From: an uncultured Gammaproteobacteria bacterium
GTDB taxonomy: Bacteria > Pseudomonadota > Gammaproteobacteria > Pseudomonadales > Pseudohongiellaceae
DNA: 33,210 bases
Direction: 5' to 3'
NCBI GenBank assembly: GCA_903887045.1
Contig: CAISOD010000029.1
Coordinates: forward strand, 1-33,210
This document shows, piece by piece, positions 1 through 7,545 of the stretch. Made by a program: the position numbers and the translations under genes. The first letter of the stretch is position 1; the number at the start of each line of letters is the position of its first letter. A model generated the notes under the pieces. The model saw nothing but the letters and a program-made list of their open reading frames with translations, was not told where the DNA came from and did not search any database.

Positions 1-1
1 C

Positions 2-1231
2 TCCCTGGTCGCCGTGGTGATCATGGGCGCCATGGCCTACATCACTGAAAAGATCACAGGCAAGCGCCTGAAAGATGCCAATGAACAAATGAACAAAGGC
101 ATGGGCCACATGGTGAACAGCCTGCGCAATGCCGAGATCATTGCAGCACTTGGCATGACCGGCAGCGTGCGTAACCGCCAGATGGGGCTGAGTGACGAAG
201 TCTTGCGCCTGCAAACAGAAGCCAGCAAGCTGGCGGGGATGATGTCGTCAATGTCGCGGGCAATCAGGATGTTGCTGCAGTCGCTGATTCTGGCCCTCGG
301 TGCCTGGATGACAATCGGCGGCAATTTCACCGGCGGCAAAATGATAGCTGGCTCATTGCTGCTATCCAGAACCCTGGCCCCGATTGATCTGCTGATCAGC
401 ATATGGAAAAACATTGCGGTTGCACGGGATCAGTACGAGCGCCTTTGCAAACTACTCGATAACGTACCCGCAGAGCCGGAGCGCATGCCGCTGCCTGCAC
501 CGCTGGGCAATCTTGCGCTGGAACAAGCTTACATAACACCGCCAGGTGCCAATGCGCCGGTGTTGCGTGGCATTTCTTTCCAACTGGATGCTGGTGATGT
601 GCTGGGAGTAATCGGCCCCAGCGCGTCTGGCAAGTCCACGCTTGCACGCGCAATTTTGGGTTTGTGGCCGGCATTCAGCGGCAAGGTCCGTCTTGACGGC
701 GCGGATATCCTGAAATGGCGACGGTCTGATCTCGGACCTTATCTGGGGTATCTGCCGCAGGATATTGAGCTGTTTGACGGCACGATCGCCGACAACATCT
801 GCCGCTTCAGCGAGCCGGATGCCGAGAAGATCGTCACTGCTGCCAGGCTCGCAGGTGTACACGAGATGATTCTGCGCCAACCCGAGGGTTACGACACCAT
901 GATCTCCGGCAGTGGCGGTGTGCTTTCCGGTGGCCAGCGCCAGCGCATAGGATTGGCTCGCGCCATTTATGGCGCTCCCAAACTGCTGGTATTGGACGAA
1001 CCCAACTCCAACCTCGATGATCAGGGTGAACGTGAACTGGTGGCAGCCATCCACAGGATCAAGGCACTTGGCTGCACTATCATCATCATCAGCCACCGCA
1101 CCATGGTGCTGGCGGCGGTGGACAAAGTACTGGTGCTGAAAGACGGTGTTTCCATCGGTTTCGGCCAACGCGACCAGGTACTGGCCCAGCTGAAACAAAG
1201 CGCTGCCCAACCGACAGCCCTGGCTTCGTGA
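2..1231 (+). CDS. Type I secretion ABC transporter, PrtD/AprD type (5' partial)
   Basis: Inner-membrane ATPase/permease of a type I secretion system, which would export an unfolded protein from cytoplasm to outside in one step. The frame is open to the window edge (codons before the GTG at 14 read S-L-V-A), so the listed GTG start is an artefact and the N-terminal part of the membrane domain is missing. The visible part has the last membrane segments (near LILALGAWMTIGG and AGSLLLSRTLAPIDLL), then a complete nucleotide-binding domain: Walker A GPSASGKST, signature LSGGQRQRIGLARA, Walker B LLVLDEPNSNLD and a switch His in IISHRT. The GYLPQDIELFDGTIADNI stretch is typical of the PrtD family. 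It is followed after 44 bp by the adaptor gene and then a TolC-type gene, the usual three-gene layout. The substrate is not in the window. Confidence 0.93.
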   Translation, partial: SLVAVVIMGAMAYITEKITGKRLKDANEQMNKGMGHMVNSLRNAEIIAALGMTGSVRNRQMGLSDEVLRLQTEASKLAGMMSSMSRAIRMLLQSLILALGAWMTIGGNFTGGKMIAGSLLLSRTLAPIDLLISIWKNIAVARDQYERLCKLLDNVPAEPERMPLPAPLGNLALEQAYITPPGANAPVLRGISFQLDAGDVLGVIGPSASGKSTLARAILGLWPAFSGKVRLDGADILKWRRSDLGPYLGYLPQDIELFDGTIADNICRFSEPDAEKIVTAARLAGVHEMILRQPEGYDTMISGSGGVLSGGQRQRIGLARAIYGAPKLLVLDEPNSNLDDQGERELVAAIHRIKALGCTIIIISHRTMVLAAVDKVLVLKDGVSIGFGQRDQVLAQLKQSAAQPTALAS

Positions 1232-1275
1232 GTGCGCGGGCAGCTTTACCCCATCCACTGTATCAATGTGAGTAA

Positions 1276-2682
1276 GTGACTGTGTCTGACGATATTGATG
1301 AATCCCAAGAGTTGGTAGTACGCCCTGCAGCCAAAGATACGGGCAAGGGCAAAAGCCTGTTCGCCCGTGCTGAAGAGCGGCTGCTCGCAACCAACGGCGA
1401 CTTCATGAGTGACAAAAATCTCAACTCACCCAAACGGATCGGCCTGATCATTGCGTTCCTGGTTTTTGGCGTGTTCGGAGTATGGGCAGCTGTGGCTCCG
1501 TTGGATGGCGCCATTCATGCGCCGGGGTTTGTAGTGCTGGAATCGTACAGAAAGCCGATCCAGCACTTCGAAGGCGGCATTGTGAAATCGGTGCTGGTGC
1601 GGGATGGCAGCATTGTGGCGAAGGGAGAACCAATCATAATCCTGGACAACACCCAGTCACTGGCCAATCTGGACATACTGCAGGGGCAGGAACTCGCACT
1701 TTTGGCGCTGGAGGCCAGGTTGGCAAGCGAGCGCGACTCGTTGGACAACATCGAATTTCCACCGGCACTGGTCGCTGCATCCAACCCCGTCGCGCAGATC
1801 GAAATGAATGCACAGAACCAGATCTTTACTGCTCGCAAGACATATCTCGACGGTGAAACCGAAGTCCTGACTCAACGAATCACGCAATTGCAGTCGCGGA
1901 TAGAGGGATTGAAGGCCAGCAAGGAAACACTGCTGGATTCCTTTGACGCCGAAATCAAGGATGCGACTGCTTTGCTGGCTGAAGGTTTTGTCGAGAAAAC
2001 CCGCATGCGAGAACTTGAGCGTACCCATGTGGCCACTGCTGGAGATATCGCCGAACAGACCGCCACCATCGCCTCCACCGAGGTGCAGGTCGGCGAAACA
2101 AAGCTGCAAATTCTGCAGCTGCGCAATCAACGCCAAAGCGATGTAGTGGGTGAGTTGTCTGAGGTGCAGACACGGCTGAATGACGTTCGGGAAAGGATCA
2201 TCGCGCTGGAGGATATCGTGGAACGAACAGAAATACGGGCGCCGGAAGCCGGCGTGATCAGTAACCTGCAAGTGCATTCGCCAGCTACCGTGGTACCTGG
2301 TGGGGCACTTATTGCAGAACTGGTTCCACAAGAGGAAACCCTGATTGTCGACGCGCGTGTAATGCCCATGGATGTTGACCGGGTTCACGCCGGGCAGGTC
2401 GCGTCCATCACGATGACGGCACTGAATGCCCGGCGGGTTCCCTCGCTGTCCGGCAAAGTCATCACAATTTCGGCCGACAGCGTGTTGGACCGCGGCACCG
2501 GCGCCACCTATTTCCTCGCGCGACTTGCGTTGGATCCCGAGTCATTCGCCAAACTCGACGGCAATCAGCTTGTTCCGGGCATGCCGGCTGAAGTTTTCAT
2601 CTCTACCGGCTCCAGAACCTTCCTCCAGTACCTGATGAAACCGATCACGGACTCCATGGCACGCTCGTTCCGGGAAGATTGA
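1276..2682 (+). CDS. HlyD-family type I secretion membrane-fusion protein (PrtE/AprE type)
   Basis: Periplasmic adaptor that links the ABC exporter to the TolC-type channel. With the GTG at 1276 it is 468 aa, within the family's usual range. A cytoplasmic N-terminus of about 54 residues is followed by one membrane segment (residues 55-74, IGLIIAFLVFGVFGVWAAVA). Next come a lipoyl-like half motif (residues 100-121, GGIVKSVLVRDGSIVAKGEP), a long helical region rich in Glu, Gln and Leu (about 150-320, likely the coiled-coil hairpin), the second lipoyl half (IRAPEAGVISNLQVHSPATV) and a C-terminal beta-barrel region. The start is uncertain: GTG 1276, GTG 1282 and ATG 1405 are in frame and no strong ribosome binding site separates them; the ATG would leave only a short cytoplasmic tail. 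It lies between the exporter and the TolC-type gene, 2 bp before the latter's chosen ATG. Confidence 0.9.
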   Translation: MTVSDDIDESQELVVRPAAKDTGKGKSLFARAEERLLATNGDFMSDKNLNSPKRIGLIIAFLVFGVFGVWAAVAPLDGAIHAPGFVVLESYRKPIQHFEGGIVKSVLVRDGSIVAKGEPIIILDNTQSLANLDILQGQELALLALEARLASERDSLDNIEFPPALVAASNPVAQIEMNAQNQIFTARKTYLDGETEVLTQRITQLQSRIEGLKASKETLLDSFDAEIKDATALLAEGFVEKTRMRELERTHVATAGDIAEQTATIASTEVQVGETKLQILQLRNQRQSDVVGELSEVQTRLNDVRERIIALEDIVERTEIRAPEAGVISNLQVHSPATVVPGGALIAELVPQEETLIVDARVMPMDVDRVHAGQVASITMTALNARRVPSLSGKVITISADSVLDRGTGATYFLARLALDPESFAKLDGNQLVPGMPAEVFISTGSRTFLQYLMKPITDSMARSFRED

Positions 2683-2684
2683 TC

Positions 2685-4022
2685 ATGTCCAAACTGCACT
2701 TTTCTTCACTTTATCTGGCGCTTTTTTGCTTCTCGGCTTCGCACGTCCATGCGGCCGAAGCGGCCGGCACCACGCTGGAGGAGTTTTTCACCGCAGCGTT
2801 GGTTTTCAGCCCGATGCTGAAATCAGCTGAGGAGCGCTGGAAGGTTGGCGATGCAGGTATCGATATTGCGAACGGCCAGTTGTTGCCGCAGATCAGTTCC
2901 AATTTCAACTCCTCTGACAACACACGCGAGGAAGCCGGCCGGCCAGAACAGGAATACCGTGGCCGCAACATGTCTGTGCAGCTCAGTCAGGTGCTGTTCA
3001 ACTGGCAAGCCTTCGGCAGTCGTCAGCAGGCATACCTGCAGGAAAACATGGCTGAAGCGGAGTACTACGCCGCGCTGGCTGACGTTTTCACGCAGGTGGC
3101 AGACGAATATCTCAGAGTATTGGAAGCAGAGGACGCGCTAACCTCCATCAAATCGGAACTGGAAGCCATTACCAACCAGTTGACACAAATCCAGCGTTTG
3201 TATGACTTGCAACTGGCAAGGATTACCGATCTCTACAACGGCCAGGCACAACAGGCGGCAGTACAGTCCCAGCTGGTGACTGCCGAAGCCAACCTTACTA
3301 TTGCCCGCGAAACCTTGTTTGCCAACACGGGTCTCGCTGTCGGCGGTTTGAATCGGCTGCCTGAGGAGGTAAAGGTCATTCCGCTGCAGGGCACGCTGGA
3401 GGAATGGCTGCAACGCGCTGCCGCCAACAACAAACGCATTGAAGCAAGTACGCTGGCCTTGCAGGTGGCAGAGAAGGTTGTCTCCATCCGCAGGGGTGCT
3501 TACATGCCGCGGGTATCCCTGATCCTGCAACACCAGACCAGTAACCTTGGGTTCCAGAACGCCCCCCTTAATCGCGCCGACAACAACTACATCGGAGTCG
3601 ATGTGACGATGCCGCTGTTTGCCGGCGGTAGCAATAGCGCCCAGGTAAGGGCGGCGCAAAGCCAGCGCAACATTGCGGAGAGTGATCGTCAACAAGTGAG
3701 TCTCGATGTCTACAACAATGCGCGCACGGCGTACTTCCGGATCAAGGCTGGCGAATCAAGCATTGAAGCGGCAAAGTTGCTGGCCCAGTCGACTGCCATG
3801 GCAGCTACTGCCATGCGACGCGGCTTCGAGCTCGGCACCGAAACCAGTGTCAACGTGCTGAATGCACTGCGCGACCAGTTTCGTGCCCAGCGCGACCTGC
3901 AAAGGGCACGTTATGAACTTATCCGCGCAACACTGTTGCTGGAAAGCGAGGCAGGCACCTTGTCGGCCGATGATCTGCAACAGGTGAGCAACTCGTTGAC
4001 CGCGCCGCCGGCTACACCCTGA
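2685..4022 (+). CDS. TolC-family outer membrane channel of the type I secretion system
   Basis: Outer-membrane efflux protein completing the type I system. The ORF track begins at a TTG (2679), but the ATG at 2685 is better because it starts a clean Sec signal peptide (MSKLHFSSLYLALFCFSASHVHA, cleavage before AEAAG) and lies 2 bp after the adaptor stop. The mature protein has the two repeats of the family: long amphipathic helices rich in Ala, Gln and Glu, with a second repeat starting near KRIEASTLALQVAEKVVSIRRGAYMPRVSL and the conserved strand region VDVTMPLFAGGSN. At 445 aa the length is normal. Its last 11 bp overlap the 3' end of the opposing PIG-L gene, so neither gene has room for its own terminator between them. 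Confidence 0.9.
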   Translation: MSKLHFSSLYLALFCFSASHVHAAEAAGTTLEEFFTAALVFSPMLKSAEERWKVGDAGIDIANGQLLPQISSNFNSSDNTREEAGRPEQEYRGRNMSVQLSQVLFNWQAFGSRQQAYLQENMAEAEYYAALADVFTQVADEYLRVLEAEDALTSIKSELEAITNQLTQIQRLYDLQLARITDLYNGQAQQAAVQSQLVTAEANLTIARETLFANTGLAVGGLNRLPEEVKVIPLQGTLEEWLQRAAANNKRIEASTLALQVAEKVVSIRRGAYMPRVSLILQHQTSNLGFQNAPLNRADNNYIGVDVTMPLFAGGSNSAQVRAAQSQRNIAESDRQQVSLDVYNNARTAYFRIKAGESSIEAAKLLAQSTAMAATAMRRGFELGTETSVNVLNALRDQFRAQRDLQRARYELIRATLLLESEAGTLSADDLQQVSNSLTAPPATP

Positions 4023-4749
4023 GCATTGCTGCCATGCGTTGCGTTATCCACTCCTGCAACGACAACGCCAGATCAGCTTGGCCGTAGCGATAGAACGCTT
4101 CTGCCCATTGCACGCCAGCCGGTAATGTCAATGTGCGCAAGAGGTTGAGTGCACAAACCACGGCTTGATAGTTCTTTTCGCCGAGTTGGCTGACATAACA
4201 CTCGATTGCCTGTTGTTTTATCGCCATTGCAATCGAAATGTCGACAAGGCAGTTGGCTGGACACTGGCCAGTGATCTCGTACGCAATCGCCTGTGGCGCC
4301 TGGGCCCCAATCAATTGCAGACTGCGCCACACCAGCAGTGCGGTGCTACGGTGGTCGGGATGAAGTTCCAGCACTCCCGGAAAGAACACCGCCGCCGGTT
4401 TGCGCTGTGTGATGATGGCTGCCAGCTGCAGCGCCAGTGAGTCGTCCGTTTTGAGCCCTCGATCGGGCTCACCAAGAAATTGCACGCTGTGCAAGCCCAG
4501 TACCTGAGCAGCCGCGCGCACTTCCTGCTGGCGGCGCTCAACAAGATTGCTGCCAGTGCCGCCGAGTGCGCCATCGGTCACCACGATGAGATCGACAGCA
4601 ATGCCCATTGCCACGGCCTTGGCGATACTGCCCCCCATGCCGAAACTCTCGTCGTCAGGATGGGGCGCAAACACCAGCCACGGCCCTGACTGATGCGGCA
4701 GTGGCTCGGTTTCATACGGCAACAGTTGATATTCCAGCAGCAGGCTCAT
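4012..4749 (-). CDS. PIG-L/LmbE-family zinc-dependent deacetylase
   Basis: Predicted metal-dependent de-N-acetylase acting on an N-acetylated sugar or related small molecule; the substrate cannot be read from sequence. Residues 28-40 carry the family's first zinc motif (FAPHPDDESFGMGG, with H30, D32, D33 and E34) and residues 129-134 the second (LHPDHRS), preceded by a Rossmann-like core VDLIVVTDGALGG. The start is the ATG at 4749 and not the GTG at 4782: it forms an ATGA overlap with the stop of the upstream GNAT-like gene, so the two are probably translationally coupled. This gives 245 aa, normal for the family. The pairing with an acyltransferase-like gene suggests that the two act on the same acylated product, which is inference. 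Confidence 0.85.
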   Translation of the reverse strand: MSLLLEYQLLPYETEPLPHQSGPWLVFAPHPDDESFGMGGSIAKAVAMGIAVDLIVVTDGALGGTGSNLVERRQQEVRAAAQVLGLHSVQFLGEPDRGLKTDDSLALQLAAIITQRKPAAVFFPGVLELHPDHRSTALLVWRSLQLIGAQAPQAIAYEITGQCPANCLVDISIAMAIKQQAIECYVSQLGEKNYQAVVCALNLLRTLTLPAGVQWAEAFYRYGQADLALSLQEWITQRMAAMLRV

Positions 4750-5753
4750 AAGTAATCCGTATCTCCGGCAGTCAGGCACCAACGATCCTGCAATACTTCA
4801 GGCTTTGGGCTATCCGAATAGATATTGGCTGGCGTAATGATGGGCAGCACCTTTACTGGCAATGCGCCAAGATGCAGGCTCGGCACCCACGCAGAACTCA
4901 GCCAGAACACCAAGGGCAGGTTGTGCTCGCGCATCATGGCATTTGCCACCCACTGTACTACGCGCGGGAAATCGGTAGCTGCCGCCACAACATCCATGAG
5001 CAATGCCCGCGACGGCTCCTCTTTCACCACTGCCAGAGCGAGTGGTTTGCCGCTCAAGCGGTGTCGCCAGAACAAACAACGATAGTGGTTCTCGGGGTGC
5101 TGCAGATAACGATAGTGGATTCGTTGTGAATCCTTGCGCAGAAGTATGGCCGCCGGCAACGAAGTCTGCATGCTTTGCCACAACGAATCGATGGCGCCGG
5201 CATACTGCGGAAAATTTTCCGCAGTAATCGTACGTCGTTGCAGCAACAACTCAGTGGGAAGACGGGTAGTGCTGCCTTCCACCGACAGTTCACTCATCCC
5301 TCCTACCGACGCATACAGCCCCAGGCGCTGTGCCAGATGCAAATGCCGATCGCTGGGAAATCCATAGCCGATCAAATAGGTTCGCCGGTACCCGACATAG
5401 CGTTCAATAAACCTGCTGGTAGCCAGAAAGAACGGACTGTGTGTGCGAACACCGTACCGCGCAGACGGTGCTACCATGACATCAACAATCTGCACGGCGA
5501 GGGCTGGCTTGCCGTCAAAGATGACGTCTACTCCGACCCCGCCATAATGTGCGACAAGCCTGTCATCATCCCATACCCCCATTCCATGGCTGTTGCTATT
5601 GCGGTATTTCCAGTTCCAGAACGCTTCGCTCATCGGTTTGCCGAATATGCTGCCAAATAGCAACCGCATCTCGGCAGCATTGGCAACGTCGATTTCACCT
5701 GTTCGCAAGGAAGGGGCTGCAGGAGGGGTTTCGGGCGGCGGGACCAGTGACAC
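4746..5753 (-). CDS. GNAT-like N-acyltransferase
   Basis: Probable acyl-CoA-dependent transferase of the GNAT superfamily, 335 aa. The N-terminal half has a recognisable GNAT layout: FWNWKYRN near residue 45, strands VWDDDRLVAHYGGVGVDV, a putative acyl-CoA strand/loop VDVMVAPSARYGVRTHSP and the alpha-helical LATSRFIERYV. The C-terminal half (about 190-335) repeats mixed alpha/beta structure and could be a second, degenerate GNAT fold; no signal peptide or membrane segment is evident. It starts with a GTG (5753) with no strong Shine-Dalgarno, so the true start could be a little downstream. It overlaps the PIG-L gene by 4 bp (ATGA) and lies 103 bp from the divergent sulfotransferase-like gene. 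The acyl donor and acceptor are unknown; family assignment is moderate. Confidence 0.65.
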   Translation of the reverse strand: MSLVPPPETPPAAPSLRTGEIDVANAAEMRLLFGSIFGKPMSEAFWNWKYRNSNSHGMGVWDDDRLVAHYGGVGVDVIFDGKPALAVQIVDVMVAPSARYGVRTHSPFFLATSRFIERYVGYRRTYLIGYGFPSDRHLHLAQRLGLYASVGGMSELSVEGSTTRLPTELLLQRRTITAENFPQYAGAIDSLWQSMQTSLPAAILLRKDSQRIHYRYLQHPENHYRCLFWRHRLSGKPLALAVVKEEPSRALLMDVVAAATDFPRVVQWVANAMMREHNLPLVFWLSSAWVPSLHLGALPVKVLPIITPANIYSDSPKPEVLQDRWCLTAGDTDYL

Positions 5754-5856
5754 GCAATAGGCTCTGGAGACAAGACACGCTGCAAGGTTAACATGGCGCC
5801 CTATGCGCTGACGCCATGACTGCGGTGGGCGTAAACGTGAGTATCAGGAGGCTGCT

Positions 5857-6429
5857 GTGTTGATTCTGCCCAACTCTTGTTTCCTGCATGTGCCGAAGAC
5901 TGGCGGATCGTGGGTCAAGACAGCCATATTGGCATCCGGCATCCAATGCGAGGCATTCAGCCCCGGCGGCAACCATCATCCCGGACTCAACGAGTGCCCG
6001 GCTCCTGACAAGTTCAAATTCGCCTTCGTGCGGCATCCATTGGGGCTGTACCGCTCATACTGGCAATACAAGATGACCTACGGCTGGGACAACCGTAGCG
6101 CCATCGACGAGTACTGCCACGCCGACAATTTCGACGCCTTTGTCACCAGGGTGATTACCAGAATGCCGGGGGTGTATAGCCAAAGCATCGCGGATTTTGT
6201 TGGCACCGAGCAGCAGCCGATTGATTTCATCGGCAAGTACGAGAGTCTGGTTGAAGACCTGATCAAAGCGCTGACCATGGCCGGGTGTCGCTTCAGCGAA
6301 AATGCTATCCGTGCCTTGCCTCCGATCAACGTGAGCAACAAAGAGGCATTCCCTGCCGAATACAGTCCGGAACTGGAGGCAGCAGTCCTGCGTACCGAAG
6401 CCGGGATAATCAATCGCTTCAATTATTGA
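5857..6429 (+). CDS. Small PAPS-dependent sulfotransferase-like protein
   Basis: Predicted cytosolic sulfotransferase of 190 aa that would transfer sulfate from PAPS to a sugar or other hydroxyl. The two PAPS-binding elements are visible: a 5'-phosphosulfate loop HVPKTGGSWVK (residues 11-21) and a 3'-phosphate element FVRHPLGLYRSYW (residues 57-69, with R59 and S67). Between them PGGNHH supplies His residues that could act as the general base. It is shorter than the usual 250-300 aa, but the frame is closed by its own stop and not broken. The GTG start is supported by a perfect AGGAGG five bases upstream (5846-5851). It stands alone on the + strand between a divergent GNAT-like gene and the convergent end of the long secretion and glycan operon, so a role in modifying a surface glycan is plausible but inferred. 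Confidence 0.75.
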   Translation: MLILPNSCFLHVPKTGGSWVKTAILASGIQCEAFSPGGNHHPGLNECPAPDKFKFAFVRHPLGLYRSYWQYKMTYGWDNRSAIDEYCHADNFDAFVTRVITRMPGVYSQSIADFVGTEQQPIDFIGKYESLVEDLIKALTMAGCRFSENAIRALPPINVSNKEAFPAEYSPELEAAVLRTEAGIINRFNY

Positions 6430-6431
6430 AA

Positions 6432-6453
6432 GCGCTGTGCGCAGCCACAGCGC
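6432..6453 (-). terminator. Hairpin terminator of the gsp/glycan operon
   Basis: A perfect 8-bp GC-rich stem (GCGCTGTG / CACAGCGC) with a 6-base loop lies between two convergent genes, 10 bp past the stop of the GT2-GtrA gene. On the - strand it is followed by TTTCAATAATT, a weak U-tract. On the + strand no T-run follows, so it most likely serves the - strand operon, perhaps with some effect on the sulfotransferase-like transcript. Confidence 0.55.
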
Positions 6454-6462
6454 CTGTCCCTG

Positions 6463-7545
6463 TCAGAGCGAACCAACGTCTCTCTCGTTATGAAAGGCGG
6501 CAAAGATCAGATCATGCTGCACAGAAAAACTCACAATAAACAGAAGCGATTCTGCCAACAGCTTCGCCATCAACGTAGACAGTCCGAACCACGCCTGCAA
6601 CTCTTGTATCGACAGATAAGATATTGAGGCCAGCAAAACCACCAAGGCCAGATATTGCACGAGCACGCCGTAACCGCCGCCTCGCTGGCGGAATACCATG
6701 CGCTTGTTCAGGGCAAAATTGACGCCCAGCGCTGCTGTGCGTCCGCACAACATGCCGGCAGCCAGGCTGCCACTCCACAGAAAGGCCAGCGAAAAAACCA
6801 GGAAGTCCACTACACTCGTCGACAACGACGACAACGTAAAACGCAGCAGCACGAAATAGATCTTCATCGAATCGCGTATTACATTGAAATGCGAGCTGCT
6901 GTTGCCGTCGAGATAGATTGTTTTGATCACCACTTCTCGCAGCGGCCTGCGATATCGCAACGCATCGATGAGCATGCTGCTTTCATACTCGTAACGTTCG
7001 CCGGGTACTTTGAGCATTGACGGCAGTGCAGTGAGCGGTAATGCCCGCAGACCGGTTTGCGTATCGCGCACGTTGAGGCCATATAAGAGACGGAATACCA
7101 GCCGTGTCAGCGAATTGCCGAAACGGCTGCGCAGTGGTACGTCCTGGCCGAATTCGCGTACCCCCAGCACCATTGCCGCTGGCGTCTCTGCCAACGCAGT
7201 AGCCACTCGTGTTATGTCGTGCGGACTGTGTTGGCCGTCAGCATCAGCGGTGACCACTCCAAGCAATTGCCGTTCGTGCAGCAGGCAATGATTGAATGCA
7301 GTTTTGAGTGCACGCCCTTTGCCGGTATTGATGGCATGGCGCAGCAAGGTTACGCGTGGATGCGCCGCTACTGCGGCAAACACCGGGTCCGATGTGGTTG
7401 CGGAACCGTCGTCGACCACGATCACTGCAGCAAAGTCGTAGAGAAGCAGCGCATCCACCAGCAACACGAGTGTCTGTGTCGGGTTGTAAGCCGGAATGAT
7501 GACCGCCATCAGTGCCAACGGTCCGGGTGGCACCCCTGTAGTCAC
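6463..7545 (-). CDS. GT2 glycosyltransferase fused to a GtrA-like membrane domain
   Basis: Bifunctional 360-aa protein. Residues 13-230 are a GT2 catalytic domain (MAVIIPAYN, VVDDGS, NTGKGRAL, and the metal-binding TADADGQH), of the type that charges undecaprenyl or dolichyl phosphate with a single sugar. Residues 235-350 are a GtrA-type four-helix membrane domain (FTLSSLSTSVVDFLVFSLAFLW, ALGVNFALNKRMVF), thought to flip such lipid-linked sugars. In O-antigen modification systems these are two proteins, GtrB and GtrA; here they are one chain. The GTG at 7545 overlaps the stop of the upstream gene (GTGA), which argues for coupling; an internal ATG at 7509 fits the domain edge equally well. With the upstream GT-C-like protein it could form a GtrA/GtrB/GtrC-like set. 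Confidence 0.87.
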   Translation of the reverse strand: MTTGVPPGPLALMAVIIPAYNPTQTLVLLVDALLLYDFAAVIVVDDGSATTSDPVFAAVAAHPRVTLLRHAINTGKGRALKTAFNHCLLHERQLLGVVTADADGQHSPHDITRVATALAETPAAMVLGVREFGQDVPLRSRFGNSLTRLVFRLLYGLNVRDTQTGLRALPLTALPSMLKVPGERYEYESSMLIDALRYRRPLREVVIKTIYLDGNSSSHFNVIRDSMKIYFVLLRFTLSSLSTSVVDFLVFSLAFLWSGSLAAGMLCGRTAALGVNFALNKRMVFRQRGGGYGVLVQYLALVVLLASISYLSIQELQAWFGLSTLMAKLLAESLLFIVSFSVQHDLIFAAFHNERDVGSL

